Positions 35,066-42,888 of a DNA stretch of 64,000 nucleotides are shown here, one piece after another (the stretch's first letter is position 1; every line of letters starts with the position of its first letter). The notes beneath the pieces are model-generated. The model was not told where the DNA came from. It did not search any database and worked only from the letters and a program-made list of their open reading frames with translations. The position numbers and the translations under genes were made by a program. This stretch comes from Pacificoceanicola sp049803835 (lineage in GTDB: Bacteria; Pseudomonadota; Alphaproteobacteria; Rhodobacterales; Rhodobacteraceae), in contig NZ_JBNAGK010000010.1 in NCBI RefSeq assembly GCF_049803835.1, positions 1 through 64,000 on the forward strand, read 5' to 3'.

Positions 35066-35872
35066 ATGGATGATGCGCCCATCACGGAAAGCCGTCAAAC
35101 CGATGTCATGGACCCGGCCCGGGCCAATGCGCTGAAGGTTGCGTTGGGTCTGGCACCGGACATTGCCGCCGGTGACGCTCTGCCACCGTTCTTCCACCAG
35201 ATCCATTTCTGGGAGCCGAAGCCGCCGGGAGCGCTGGGCCGGGACGGGCATCCGGCGGTGGGGCGGGGGCTGATCCCTGACCTTGGGCTGCCAAGGCGGA
35301 TGTGGGCCGGCGGCCATCTGACGTTCCACGCGCCGCTCAGGGCGGGTATTCCGGCAGAGAAGGTGAGCACCGTGGCTTCGGTCAGCAGGAAAGAGGGCCG
35401 CACCGGGCCGCTTGGGTTCGTGACCGTGAAGCATGACGTCCACCAGGGCGGAACGCTCTGCGTGACCGAACTGCAGGACCTCGTCTACCGCGAGGACCCG
35501 GACCCCGACGCGCCGCAGTCACAGGCCCCGATCGCCCGGACCGACGAAACCGGGTCCGAGGCGGCGGCGTTTTCCTCAACCCTCCTGTTCCGCTACTCCG
35601 CGCTGACCTTCAACGGGCACCGCATCCACTATGATCTGGACTATGCCCGGGATGTGGAAGGGTATCGGGGCCTCGTGGTTCACGGCCCGCTGCTTGCGCA
35701 GAAGCTCCTGCTTCTGGCGGAGCGCGAGGCGCCTGTCCAGACCTTCCGGTTCCGCGCAACGGCACCCCTGATGCATACCGAGACCGCCACCTTTTGCCGG
35801 AACGGCAAGGACATGTGGGTGCGGGGCTCGGACGGGCGGCAGTGCATGATCGCGGAGGTCACCCACAAATGA
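35066..35872 (+). CDS. MaoC-like/FAS1-type acyl-CoA hydratase (mesaconyl-C4-CoA hydratase-like)
   Basis: A 268-residue double hot-dog-type protein. The N-terminal half (HFWEPKPPGALGRDGHPAVG, PRRMWAGGHLTFHAPLRAG) and the C-terminal half (RYSALTFNGHRIHYDLDYARDVEGYRGLVVHGPLLAQ) match the fused MaoC proteins annotated as mesaconyl-C4-CoA or itaconyl-CoA hydratases. The hydratase dyad is expected in the HRIHYDLDYA segment. ATG 35066 has AAAGGAG upstream. It stands alone with the divergent VOC gene, and a terminator follows at once. The exact acyl-CoA is uncertain. Confidence 0.82.
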   Translation: MDDAPITESRQTDVMDPARANALKVALGLAPDIAAGDALPPFFHQIHFWEPKPPGALGRDGHPAVGRGLIPDLGLPRRMWAGGHLTFHAPLRAGIPAEKVSTVASVSRKEGRTGPLGFVTVKHDVHQGGTLCVTELQDLVYREDPDPDAPQSQAPIARTDETGSEAAAFSSTLLFRYSALTFNGHRIHYDLDYARDVEGYRGLVVHGPLLAQKLLLLAEREAPVQTFRFRATAPLMHTETATFCRNGKDMWVRGSDGRQCMIAEVTHK

Positions 35873-35899
35873 AAAGCCCCGCCGGATCGGCAGGGCTTT
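35873..35899. terminator. Bidirectional terminator after the MaoC-like gene
   Basis: AAAGCCCCGCCG (35873-35884) pairs with CGGCAGGGCTTT (35888-35899) across a GAT loop with one mismatch, bringing an A-run and a T-run to the ends. It lies between two convergent stops (35872 and 35936). Confidence 0.85.
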
Positions 35900-35935
35900 C
35901 ATTCTACGGGTGAGAGAAACGTAGAGAGAGAGAGA

Positions 35936-36625
35936 TCAGTGGCCGGTGCCCTTGAGCACCACGGTCACGGTGCGCAGCATCACGGCGATGTCGGTCTTGA
36001 GGGACACCTTGCGCAGGTACTTCGTGTCGAACTTGGCGCGCTCGGCGAAGCTGGACTCGTTGCGCACGGAAATCTGCCAGAAGCCGGTGATGCCGGGGCG
36101 CAGGGCATAGTAGGCGCTGCCCGGGTACAGGTCCTGCTGCTCGACCATCATCGGACGCGGGCCAACCAGGCTCATATCGCCCTTGAGCACGTTCACCAGC
36201 TGGGGCAGCTCGTCCAGCGAGGACTTGCGGATGATACGGCCGATGCGGGTGATGCGGGGGTCGTTCTTGAGCTTCTGATCGCGGTCCCACTCGGCCCGGG
36301 CTTCGGGGTTTGCATCAAGATACGCTTCGAGCAACGCATGGGCATTCGGCACCATGGACCGCAACTTCCACATGTAGAAGATCCGGCCATTGCGACCGAC
36401 GCGCTTCTGGAAATACAGCGGCGAAGAGCCGTCCAGCGCGATGAGCGCGGCGACAGGCAACAGGACAAGAAGAACAGGCAGAGCGGCCAGCAGAACCAGT
36501 GACGCGTCGAAGGCGCGCTTCACGTAATTGCGGTAGATCGGGGCGCGCGGCTTGGACAGCAGGGCCTCGTCGATCAGGGCCTCGATCCGCGCGGTCGGCA
36601 TTGGCTGGCGTAGATGCAATGTCAA
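35936..36625 (-). CDS. Exopolysaccharide sugar transferase (bacterial sugar transferase, ExoY-like)
   Basis: A 229-residue priming phosphoglycosyltransferase. An N-terminal helix (VLLAALPVLLVLLPVAALIAL) precedes the cytosolic catalytic domain with LYFQKRVGRNGRIFYMWKLR, SLDELPQLVNVLKGDMSLVG and GITGFWQISVRNE. It transfers a sugar-1-phosphate to undecaprenyl phosphate, the first step of an exopolysaccharide or O-antigen unit. TTG 36625 was chosen because AGGAGG lies five bases upstream; ATG starts at 36646 and 36676 lack such a site. It stands alone but probably serves the glycan genes at 41451-51848. Confidence 0.9.
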   Translation of the reverse strand: MTLHLRQPMPTARIEALIDEALLSKPRAPIYRNYVKRAFDASLVLLAALPVLLVLLPVAALIALDGSSPLYFQKRVGRNGRIFYMWKLRSMVPNAHALLEAYLDANPEARAEWDRDQKLKNDPRITRIGRIIRKSSLDELPQLVNVLKGDMSLVGPRPMMVEQQDLYPGSAYYALRPGITGFWQISVRNESSFAERAKFDTKYLRKVSLKTDIAVMLRTVTVVLKGTGH

Positions 36626-37557
36626 GTTGACCTCCTGAAAGTCACACATCGACGGAAACTTGAAAGACCTTCCCACCTTGTCGAAGACATGCCTGGCACC
36701 GCTGTTGCCGATACCGTTCCTGTCACGCTGTCCAGTGTTTTGCCGATCCCGGTGGTTTATCCGAACCGATGCGGCAGACCTTTCATCACTCCCAAAATTG
36801 GAGCACCAACCCCCAGTGCCTTAAACTCATGTCTGACAAACTTTAGTCACATTTGCCCGACATCGGTTTTATGCCTTTCGGCGCTGCGATGCGTCAACCG
36901 ATAGTTTTTCGCACACTTTAAGGTTGATCTTGCTTGTGGGCGGGGCTCGGCGTGTCCTGGCCGGGGTGGCGCGACCTCGGCGAGAATTGCGATCTTGCGC
37001 GGGACAAGTCCCCGCATTTCAAAGGGATTGGTTCGTCCCGAAGCAGGCTCAACGCGGCTGCCCGCTGTACTGCGGCACGTCAACAATCTTGCTGCGCTGC
37101 CCCCTTGATTTCCTGTCATAGCAGAAACAATTGCCGGAAACAGAATGCATCGGTGCCTGTTTTTTCTGCATCGCAGCGCCGCCTTGCCGCGCAGGTTGTC
37201 AGGATGGAAACAGTCGGGCTGCGGGTTGGCTGTGATGTGCATCACACTTGCCGGACCGCCGACGGGACGCATGGTCAGGCAGCCGTCGGACTTCCCCGTT
37301 CCGGGGCCATCCGCCGCGCGACACTTCCAAGGCGAGTGCGTGGCCTCACGAAATATTACAATGTTATAAACGCCGTGAGACGCCCTGCCCGAATCAGGCC
37401 GGAAGCCCGCCACATTCAGGCCCCAATTCGAAAGAATCGCGCCATATTCGGTATGCTGATCGGCGAAATGTGGCAGGCCCCGGGCCGGAGCGGGAGTTGA
37501 AAGAGCGCAGGTCGCGGCGTATGTCGGTCCGATCGTTTTCGCGTCGAAAGGGGCACC
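36626..37557. other. Long gene-free region with a CRP-type palindrome
   Basis: These 932 bases separate the sugar transferase from rnd. The 250 bases next to the sugar transferase are A/T-rich, as expected of a regulated promoter. The middle (36930-37130) is GC-rich with no recognisable protein. A perfect TGTGA-N6-TCACA palindrome is at 37231-37246 and an AT-rich patch (AAATATTACAATGTTATAAA) at 37351-37370. No tRNA or known small RNA was recognised. Confidence 0.55.
37231..37246. promoter_or_regulatory. CRP/FNR-superfamily binding-site-like palindrome
   Basis: TGTGATGTGCATCACA is a perfect 16-base palindrome equal to the CRP consensus TGTGA-N6-TCACA. It lies about 310 bases before rnd and 600 bases before the sugar transferase start, so the controlled gene, if any, is unclear. 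Confidence 0.5.
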
Positions 37558-38172
37558 ATGGCCAATCATCTTCACCAGGGCGACCTCCCGGACGACCTCA
37601 ATCTCGGGTCCATGGTCGCGATTGATTGCGAGACGATGGGGCTGCATCCGCACCGGGACCGGCTGTGCGTCGTGCAACTGTCCGCCGGTGACGGGCACGC
37701 ACATCTCGTGCAGATCGTCCGGGGACAAACGGAAGCTCCGAACCTCGCCCGGCTGCTCACCGATCCGGCTGTGCTGAAGCTCTTTCATTACGGCCGGTTC
37801 GACATCGCGGCGCTCCGGAACGCGTTTGGCGCCCTTGCCGCGCCGGTCTACTGCACCAAGATCGCCAGCCGGCTTGTCCGGACCTATACCGACCGCCACG
37901 GGCTCAAGGCGCTGACACAGGAGCTGCTTGGGGTCGACATTTCGAAACAGCAGCAGTCCAGTGATTGGGGTGCTGAAGTGCTGACCAAGGCGCAGCTCGA
38001 CTATGCCGCGTCCGATGTTCTCTATCTCCACCGGCTGCGGGATGTCCTGAACGGCATGCTGGAGCGGGAAGACCGGATGGACCTGGCGCAGAGATGCTTC
38101 GATTTCCTGCCGGCGCGGGCGATGCTGGACCTCGAAGGATGGCCGGATACGGACATCTTTGCCCATGCCTGA
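37558..38172 (+). CDS. rnd: Ribonuclease D (3'-5' exonuclease domain only)
   Basis: A 204-residue DEDD-type exonuclease. The motifs are seen as ExoI VAIDCETMGLHPHRDRLCVV, ExoII KLFHYGRFDIAAL and ExoIII YAASDVLYLHRL. The Tyr of ExoIII makes it DEDDy. It lacks the C-terminal HRDC domains of E. coli RNase D, as is usual for the short alphaproteobacterial form. It would trim structured RNA 3' ends. ATG 37558 follows AAGGGGCACC. It leads into lptC, lptA and lptB on the same strand. Confidence 0.92.
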   Translation: MANHLHQGDLPDDLNLGSMVAIDCETMGLHPHRDRLCVVQLSAGDGHAHLVQIVRGQTEAPNLARLLTDPAVLKLFHYGRFDIAALRNAFGALAAPVYCTKIASRLVRTYTDRHGLKALTQELLGVDISKQQQSSDWGAEVLTKAQLDYAASDVLYLHRLRDVLNGMLEREDRMDLAQRCFDFLPARAMLDLEGWPDTDIFAHA

Positions 38173-38191
38173 CGCAACGGAGGCATAGGGC

Positions 38192-38791
38192 ATGGCACGA
38201 GGTGACGGGCTGTACTCGCGGGTCATTGCGTGGCTCAAGATCCTGCTGCCGCTCGCGGCGCTTGTCTTGCTGTCCACGTTGTTCCTGTTGTCGCGCAGCG
38301 CGGACCAGACCCTGAACATGCCTTACGCGGGCGACAGGATCGGCGATGGCACCAACCGCGAGCAGGTGAGTGCGCCGTATTTCGCGGGTACGACAGACAA
38401 CGGCGACATGCTCACGCTCACGGCGCGCACGGCGGTGCCGGAATCGGACGGCGAAATCCGGGCGGAAGACCTGACGGCCCGGATGCGGATGACCAGCGGC
38501 AGCGAGATCAACCTGACGGCTCTGCACGCCATCGTGCGCGGTGGAGGGACCTGGGCGGACCTGACCGGCGGGGTGCGGATCGAGAGCTCCACCGGGTACG
38601 TTCTGATGACGGAAAACCTCGGCACCGCCGTCGATCGGATCGAAGCGGAAAGCGGTGGCCCGGTCCAGGGCGAAGGGCCGCTCGGAACGCTGGAAGCCGG
38701 AAAGATGCGGATCGAGACGGTCGGTGAGGGCGGCGACGTGCAACTGCTATTCACGGATGGCGTAAAGCTGGTATATACCCCGCAAGATTGA
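38192..38791 (+). CDS. lptC: LPS export protein LptC
   Basis: A 199-residue protein with one N-terminal membrane anchor (WLKILLPLAALVLLSTLFLL) and a periplasmic beta-jellyroll, the LptC layout. It receives lipopolysaccharide from the LptB2FG transporter and passes it to LptA. Identity is secured by the following lptA and lptB genes. It starts 19 bases after rnd. lptA follows within 15 bases. Confidence 0.9.
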   Translation: MARGDGLYSRVIAWLKILLPLAALVLLSTLFLLSRSADQTLNMPYAGDRIGDGTNREQVSAPYFAGTTDNGDMLTLTARTAVPESDGEIRAEDLTARMRMTSGSEINLTALHAIVRGGGTWADLTGGVRIESSTGYVLMTENLGTAVDRIEAESGGPVQGEGPLGTLEAGKMRIETVGEGGDVQLLFTDGVKLVYTPQD

Positions 38792-38805
38792 GAAAGTGCT
38801 GCCAC

Positions 38806-39294
38806 ATGATCCAACGATTTTTCATGGCCCTGCTGGTTGCGGGGATGCCCCTTGTTGCACAGGCCCAGCAGGGCACTTCGGTCAAGTTCGGCTCTCTGCA
38901 GCAGGACACCAGTGCGCCGGTCGAAGTAACGGCGGATTCACTGTCGGTGAACCAGGCGGACGGCACGGCACTCTATACCGGCAACGTGGTGATCGTGCAG
39001 GGCGACATGCGCCTCGCCGCGCCGCGGGTGCTTGTGGTCTACTCCGAAGCGCAGGGAAGGATCGACCGGCTGGAAGCCACCGGCGGTGTGACTCTCGTCA
39101 GCGGGGAGGAGGCGGCGGAGGCAGAGCGCGCCGACTATGACATCGAAGGCGGCAACGTCACCATGACCGGCAACGTGCTTTTGACGCAGGGGCCGAACGC
39201 TCTGACGTCCGAGCGCATGGTGGTCAACCTCGACACCGGGTCGGCCCAGATGACGGGGCGCGTGCGTACGGTGCTGCAACAGGGCAACCAGTGA
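38806..39294 (+). CDS. lptA: LPS transport periplasmic protein LptA
   Basis: A 162-residue secreted protein with a Sec signal peptide (FFMALLVAGMPLVAQA) and an OstA-like beta-jellyroll. Repeating strands such as VEVTADSLSVNQADGTALY, GNVVIVQGDMRLAAPRVLV and GNVLLTQGPNALTSERMVV are typical of LptA. It bridges the periplasm in lipopolysaccharide export. ATG 38806 is the likely start; an in-frame TTG at 38788 would add six residues. Its TGA touches the lptB start. Confidence 0.92.
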   Translation: MIQRFFMALLVAGMPLVAQAQQGTSVKFGSLQQDTSAPVEVTADSLSVNQADGTALYTGNVVIVQGDMRLAAPRVLVVYSEAQGRIDRLEATGGVTLVSGEEAAEAERADYDIEGGNVTMTGNVLLTQGPNALTSERMVVNLDTGSAQMTGRVRTVLQQGNQ

Positions 39295-40052
39295 TGGCCC
39301 GCCCAGAGCTGACAGTCACGGAAGGCAGCAGCGGCCTCAAGGTCACGCATCTGCGCAAGAGCTACCGCAAGCGCGTCGTGATCCGCGACGTGACCATGAC
39401 GCTCGACCGGGGCGAGGTCGTCGCGCTGCTCGGGCCCAACGGCTCGGGCAAGACAACCTCCTTCTATGCCATTGCGGGCCTTGTGAACCCGGACGCCGGA
39501 CAGGTGCTGATCGACGGTCGCGACGCGACCTACCTGCCGATGTACCGTCGCGCGCGGCTCGGTATCGGCTACCTGCCGCAGGAAATGTCGATTTTTCGCG
39601 GGCTCAGTGTCGAGGACAACATCGCCGCGGTTCTCGACATTTCCGAAAAGGATCGTTTGCGCCGCCGGGAACGGCTGGAAGAACTGCTTGGCGAGTTTTC
39701 CATCGAACACTTGCGCCGAGCGCCAGCGCTGGCCTTGTCCGGCGGGGAACGGCGCCGGGTGGAAATTGCCCGTTGCCTTGCCGCCGATCCCAAATACCTG
39801 CTGCTGGACGAACCCTTCGCCGGGGTCGATCCGATCAGCGTCGGGGATATTCGCCACCTCGTGGCCGATCTGAAGAAACGGGGTATCGGGGTGCTGATCA
39901 CCGATCACAACGTTCGCGAGACGCTGGAGATCGTCGATCGCGCCTATATCCTGCATGACGGGCATGTCCTGATGTCCGGCACGCCGGAGGACGTGGTGCG
40001 CAACGAGAATGTCAGGCGGGTTTACCTTGGTGACAGCTTCCGCATGAGTTGA
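39294..40052 (+). CDS. lptB: LPS export ABC transporter ATPase LptB
   Basis: A 252-residue ABC ATPase with Walker A GPNGSGKTT, LptB-type IGYLPQEMSIFRGLSVEDNI, signature LSGGERRRVEIARCL, Walker B YLLLDEPFAGVD and the switch segment GVLITDHNVRETL. It powers extraction of lipopolysaccharide from the inner membrane together with LptF/LptG, which are not in this window. The ATG at 39294 overlaps the lptA stop by one base. In many alphaproteobacteria rpoN follows lptB; here hpf does. Confidence 0.96.
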   Translation: MARPELTVTEGSSGLKVTHLRKSYRKRVVIRDVTMTLDRGEVVALLGPNGSGKTTSFYAIAGLVNPDAGQVLIDGRDATYLPMYRRARLGIGYLPQEMSIFRGLSVEDNIAAVLDISEKDRLRRRERLEELLGEFSIEHLRRAPALALSGGERRRVEIARCLAADPKYLLLDEPFAGVDPISVGDIRHLVADLKKRGIGVLITDHNVRETLEIVDRAYILHDGHVLMSGTPEDVVRNENVRRVYLGDSFRMS

Positions 40053-40311
40053 CCGGCTTTCCGGCGATTTCACCAAAAATTGGCGTGTGGCTCTGTCCGG
40101 TTTCCATTGACAGCCGGGGGCAATCTCTACTCAAATGAAGCCATGACACGCCGTTTCGCTCAATGGCTGACCCACGTCTCCCTCACTTCCGAGGGACGGT
40201 CATGTCCATCGCGCGCCACGGCCTGTCTTCCCTGACCAGCATTCCGATCACCGGGTCCTCCGCGGGCCGGTTTCGTTGTGTGTGCCGGTGATAACAAGAA
40301 AAGGACTGACC

Positions 40312-40875
40312 ATGCGCTATCAGATAACGGGAAAGCAGATCGACGTGGGCGAAGCCCTGCAGACGCACGTCCAGACCGAAACCGGCGCAATGCTGGACAA
40401 GTACTCCCAGCGTCCGACCGATGCGAACGTCATATTTTCCAAGAGCGCACATGAATTCGTCTGCGAGGCGGTGATCCACCTTTCGACAGGCCTCAATGCG
40501 TCGGCCAAGGCGCATGCGACGGAGATCTACGCGGCCTTCGACGAATGCATCGAGAAGATGGACAAACAGCTGCGCCGGTACAAGCGCCGCCTGAAGGACC
40601 ATCACAAGGACCGTACGGAACCCGTTGAACTTCTCGGAGCATCCTCTTATATCCTCGCATCCGATTCCGGCATCGACGCCGAGGAGCCGGACTCGTTGCA
40701 GCCGATCATCGTGGCCGAGATGGAGACCAAGATCCCGTCTCTTTCGGTGGGCGAGGCGGTCATGCAGATGGAACTGGCCGGGGCACCTGTCCTGGTGTTC
40801 AGAAACGAAAAGAAGGATGGCTTGAACGTCGTTTATCGACGCGAGGACGGCAACATCGGCTGGATCGATCCATGA
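40312..40875 (+). CDS. hpf: Ribosome hibernation promoting factor (long HPF)
   Basis: A 187-residue long-form HPF. The N-terminal S30AE domain (MRYQITGKQIDVGEALQTHV ... AHATEIYAAFDECIEKMDKQLRRYKRR) is joined by a linker to the C-terminal dimerisation domain (SVGEAVMQMELAGAPVLVFRNE ... VVYRREDGNIGWIDP). Long HPF makes 100S ribosome dimers in stationary phase. ATG 40312 follows AAGGACTGACC. A TTGACA box at 40107-40112 lies in the 259-base upstream gap, but no clear -10 follows. Confidence 0.95.
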   Translation: MRYQITGKQIDVGEALQTHVQTETGAMLDKYSQRPTDANVIFSKSAHEFVCEAVIHLSTGLNASAKAHATEIYAAFDECIEKMDKQLRRYKRRLKDHHKDRTEPVELLGASSYILASDSGIDAEEPDSLQPIIVAEMETKIPSLSVGEAVMQMELAGAPVLVFRNEKKDGLNVVYRREDGNIGWIDP

Positions 40876-40933
40876 TCCGGCAGCCGACCGCGTAAAGAAA
40901 ATGTAAAACGGTGGTCGAGTATACAGGCAAAGC

Positions 40934-41398
40934 ATGAAGTTTGTTGATCTCCTCAAACCTGGCGCCGTGAAAGTCGTCAGTGCGGTCTCCAGCAAGAAGC
41001 GGCTGATGCATGACGTCGCCGAACTTGCGGAGAGCGCCTATGGTCTGTCCGCCGGGGCGACGGTCGAGGCCTTGATGGAGCGCGAGTTGCTCGGACCCAC
41101 CGGCGTGGGGCATGGCGTTGCCTTGCCCCATGCGCGCTTGCCCGGGCTTGAAGAAGTGGCCGGGGCTTTCATCCTGCTGGAAAGCCCGATCGACTTCGAT
41201 GCGGTGGACCGTCAGCCGGTCGATCTCATCTTTTCCCTGTTTGCGCCGGAGGATGCCGGTGTCGAGCACCTGAAGGCGCTGGCGCTGGTGTCCCGCACCC
41301 TGCGGGATCAGGCGCTCTGCGCCAAGCTGCGGGCAAACCGCGATGCGGGAACGCTCTACACGATCCTGACGGAATTCGAGGCGGTGAAGGCCGCCTGA
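40934..41398 (+). CDS. ptsN: Nitrogen-type PTS EIIA protein PtsN
   Basis: A 154-residue EIIA-Ntr protein. The phosphorylatable histidine is H66 in GVGHGVALPHARLPG. The remaining family core (VDRQPVDLIFSLFAPEDAGVEHLKALALVSR) is complete. It is the terminal phosphate acceptor of the regulatory PTS and usually influences potassium and stress responses. The hpf-ptsN order is conserved in alphaproteobacteria. A strong hairpin follows at 41429-41446. Confidence 0.95.
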   Translation: MKFVDLLKPGAVKVVSAVSSKKRLMHDVAELAESAYGLSAGATVEALMERELLGPTGVGHGVALPHARLPGLEEVAGAFILLESPIDFDAVDRQPVDLIFSLFAPEDAGVEHLKALALVSRTLRDQALCAKLRANRDAGTLYTILTEFEAVKAA

Positions 41399-41428
41399 CC
41401 CTGACAAGCGCGGCTTTTTGCACGGACA

Positions 41429-41446
41429 GGGGGCGATCACGCCCCC
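41429..41446. terminator. Terminator-like hairpin between ptsN and the sulfotransferase gene
   Basis: GGGGGCG (41429-41435) and CGCCCCC (41440-41446) form a perfect 7-bp stem with loop ATCA, followed by TT. It lies between convergent stops at 41398 and 41451. Confidence 0.7.
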
Positions 41447-41450
41447 TTGA

Positions 41451-42881
41451 TCATGACCAGTCGTCAAATCCGAACATGATGTAATCGCGCTGATAGGCCT
41501 CCCGCGCCAGCGCCTCGATCCGGTCGTCGTAGATCTCGGCAAGCGAGAATGGCGCGGCGGTCGGCACGGGCTCCGGATCTTGCGGTGCCGGGTGGCCGAC
41601 CTGCATGGCCAGCGCGGGCAGGTAACCCTCCATCTCGTCTTCGCGCACGATCATGTCCGGCAGGGTGAACTCCGCCATGCCCTGAATGCACTGGGCCTGC
41701 GTCGCCCAATGGCCATCCACGCGCACGGCGGTCTGGCCGGAGAGGTTCGCCTTGACCCAGTCCAGCCAGGCGGTGAACGCGATGCGATGCGCGGCGGCGT
41801 CGTAGTCGCTGCCCGGTTCGCCCTCCGGAATCGGCAGGGCGTGAGCGCGGCGCAGGGTTTTGCGGATGCCGGCAAAGCTACCCGCGCCGGTGGTCAGGAT
41901 CTTCGAGCAGAAGGCTTCATGCGCCCGGGCGAGAGGATGGCGGACCACAGTGAAACTGCGGTGACCGGGGCGGATGCGTTTCCACTCGCGCAGCGACGCC
42001 TGCGTGAATTTGGTCTCCAGGTCACGCGGCTTCACCCCGTCCAGTCCGCAAAGCCAGCGTGTCACCGCCGTCTCCGGCCCGGACCGCACCGGCATGTACA
42101 GCAGCGGCGTCTTCGCCCCGCCGATGTACGTCGGCACCACCGGCCCGCGCCGAGGCTCGAAATTCGGGGTGCGGGAGAGGTTGAAGCGGTCAAGCCTGGC
42201 GAGGCTTGTCGCCATCTCCTCGAAATTGTGCACCTTCTCCGACGCCGGCTCCGGGTTCTGCCGTTTCAGCGCGGTATTCAGGCTGTCGAGCGAGCCCGCC
42301 GCCCCGAGCCAACGGGCCAGCCCGTTCATCACCTCCACGTCCTGCAGATCGTCGTAGTCGACATAGAACGCCGTCTGCGCCGTGGTTTGCAGCGCCTTCA
42401 TCAGGGTCACCTGAAAGGCCTGCAGGTCGGCCAGATGCGCCTCGAATTCCGCCGCGTCGAAGTGCACCTTCGCGTCCTTGCGTTTCTTGACGTTGGTCAG
42501 TTTCCACTGCCCCGTCGCCTGCGCGATCTTCTTGGAGACATAGCTGTCCGCGGGGTTGCGGGTGAGGATGATCTTGGCAATCCGGGCATCCGTCAGCAGG
42601 GTTTCCAGCACCCGTGGATCGTGGTCATGGAAGAACCGGAAACCGCCGATGCCGCCGGGCGTTTGCGTCCGGATGGCCTCGAGCAGACGCTCCGGCGCGA
42701 AGTCGCGTTCCTCCTGCGTGATGCCGAGGATGTCGTCCGATTTCGGGTAGCCGATGAAATGCGGGTTGAAGGCCTCTCCGTGGCAGGTGATGCCCGCCAT
42801 GGCGTTCAGGTTGGCCTCCAGGAAGTTGGACCCCGTCCGCATTTCGGCAAAGACAACGAAGCAGTCGAAACGGTCGGACAT
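41451..42881 (-). CDS. Two-domain sulfotransferase (Stf0-like + second sulfotransferase-like half)
   Basis: A 476-residue protein that appears to hold two sulfotransferase-like modules. The N-terminal half has a 5'-phosphosulfate loop-like FAEMRTGSNFLEANL and the 3'-phosphate-binding style KIILTRNPADSYVSKKIAQATGQWK, as in Stf0 enzymes. The second half has YMPVRSGPETAVTRWLCGL and SFTVVRHPLARAHEAFCSKI, the equivalent motifs of family 2 enzymes. It would move sulfate from PAPS to a sugar hydroxyl; the carbohydrate acceptor is inferred from the glycosyltransferases upstream. The start lies 7 bases after the preceding stop. It is last of the minus-strand polysaccharide genes. Confidence 0.83.
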   Translation of the reverse strand: MSDRFDCFVVFAEMRTGSNFLEANLNAMAGITCHGEAFNPHFIGYPKSDDILGITQEERDFAPERLLEAIRTQTPGGIGGFRFFHDHDPRVLETLLTDARIAKIILTRNPADSYVSKKIAQATGQWKLTNVKKRKDAKVHFDAAEFEAHLADLQAFQVTLMKALQTTAQTAFYVDYDDLQDVEVMNGLARWLGAAGSLDSLNTALKRQNPEPASEKVHNFEEMATSLARLDRFNLSRTPNFEPRRGPVVPTYIGGAKTPLLYMPVRSGPETAVTRWLCGLDGVKPRDLETKFTQASLREWKRIRPGHRSFTVVRHPLARAHEAFCSKILTTGAGSFAGIRKTLRRAHALPIPEGEPGSDYDAAAHRIAFTAWLDWVKANLSGQTAVRVDGHWATQAQCIQGMAEFTLPDMIVREDEMEGYLPALAMQVGHPAPQDPEPVPTAAPFSLAEIYDDRIEALAREAYQRDYIMFGFDDWS

Positions 42882-42888
42882 GGCGGCC

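Noticed and set aside
36847..38319. A 490-codon minus-strand frame spanning the long gap and rnd
   Set aside because: Half is antisense to rnd and the rest has no domain or codon signal.
40107..40135. A TTGACA box as a full hpf promoter
   Set aside because: The -35 is perfect but no acceptable -10 occurs at 16-18 bases, so it was only mentioned with hpf.
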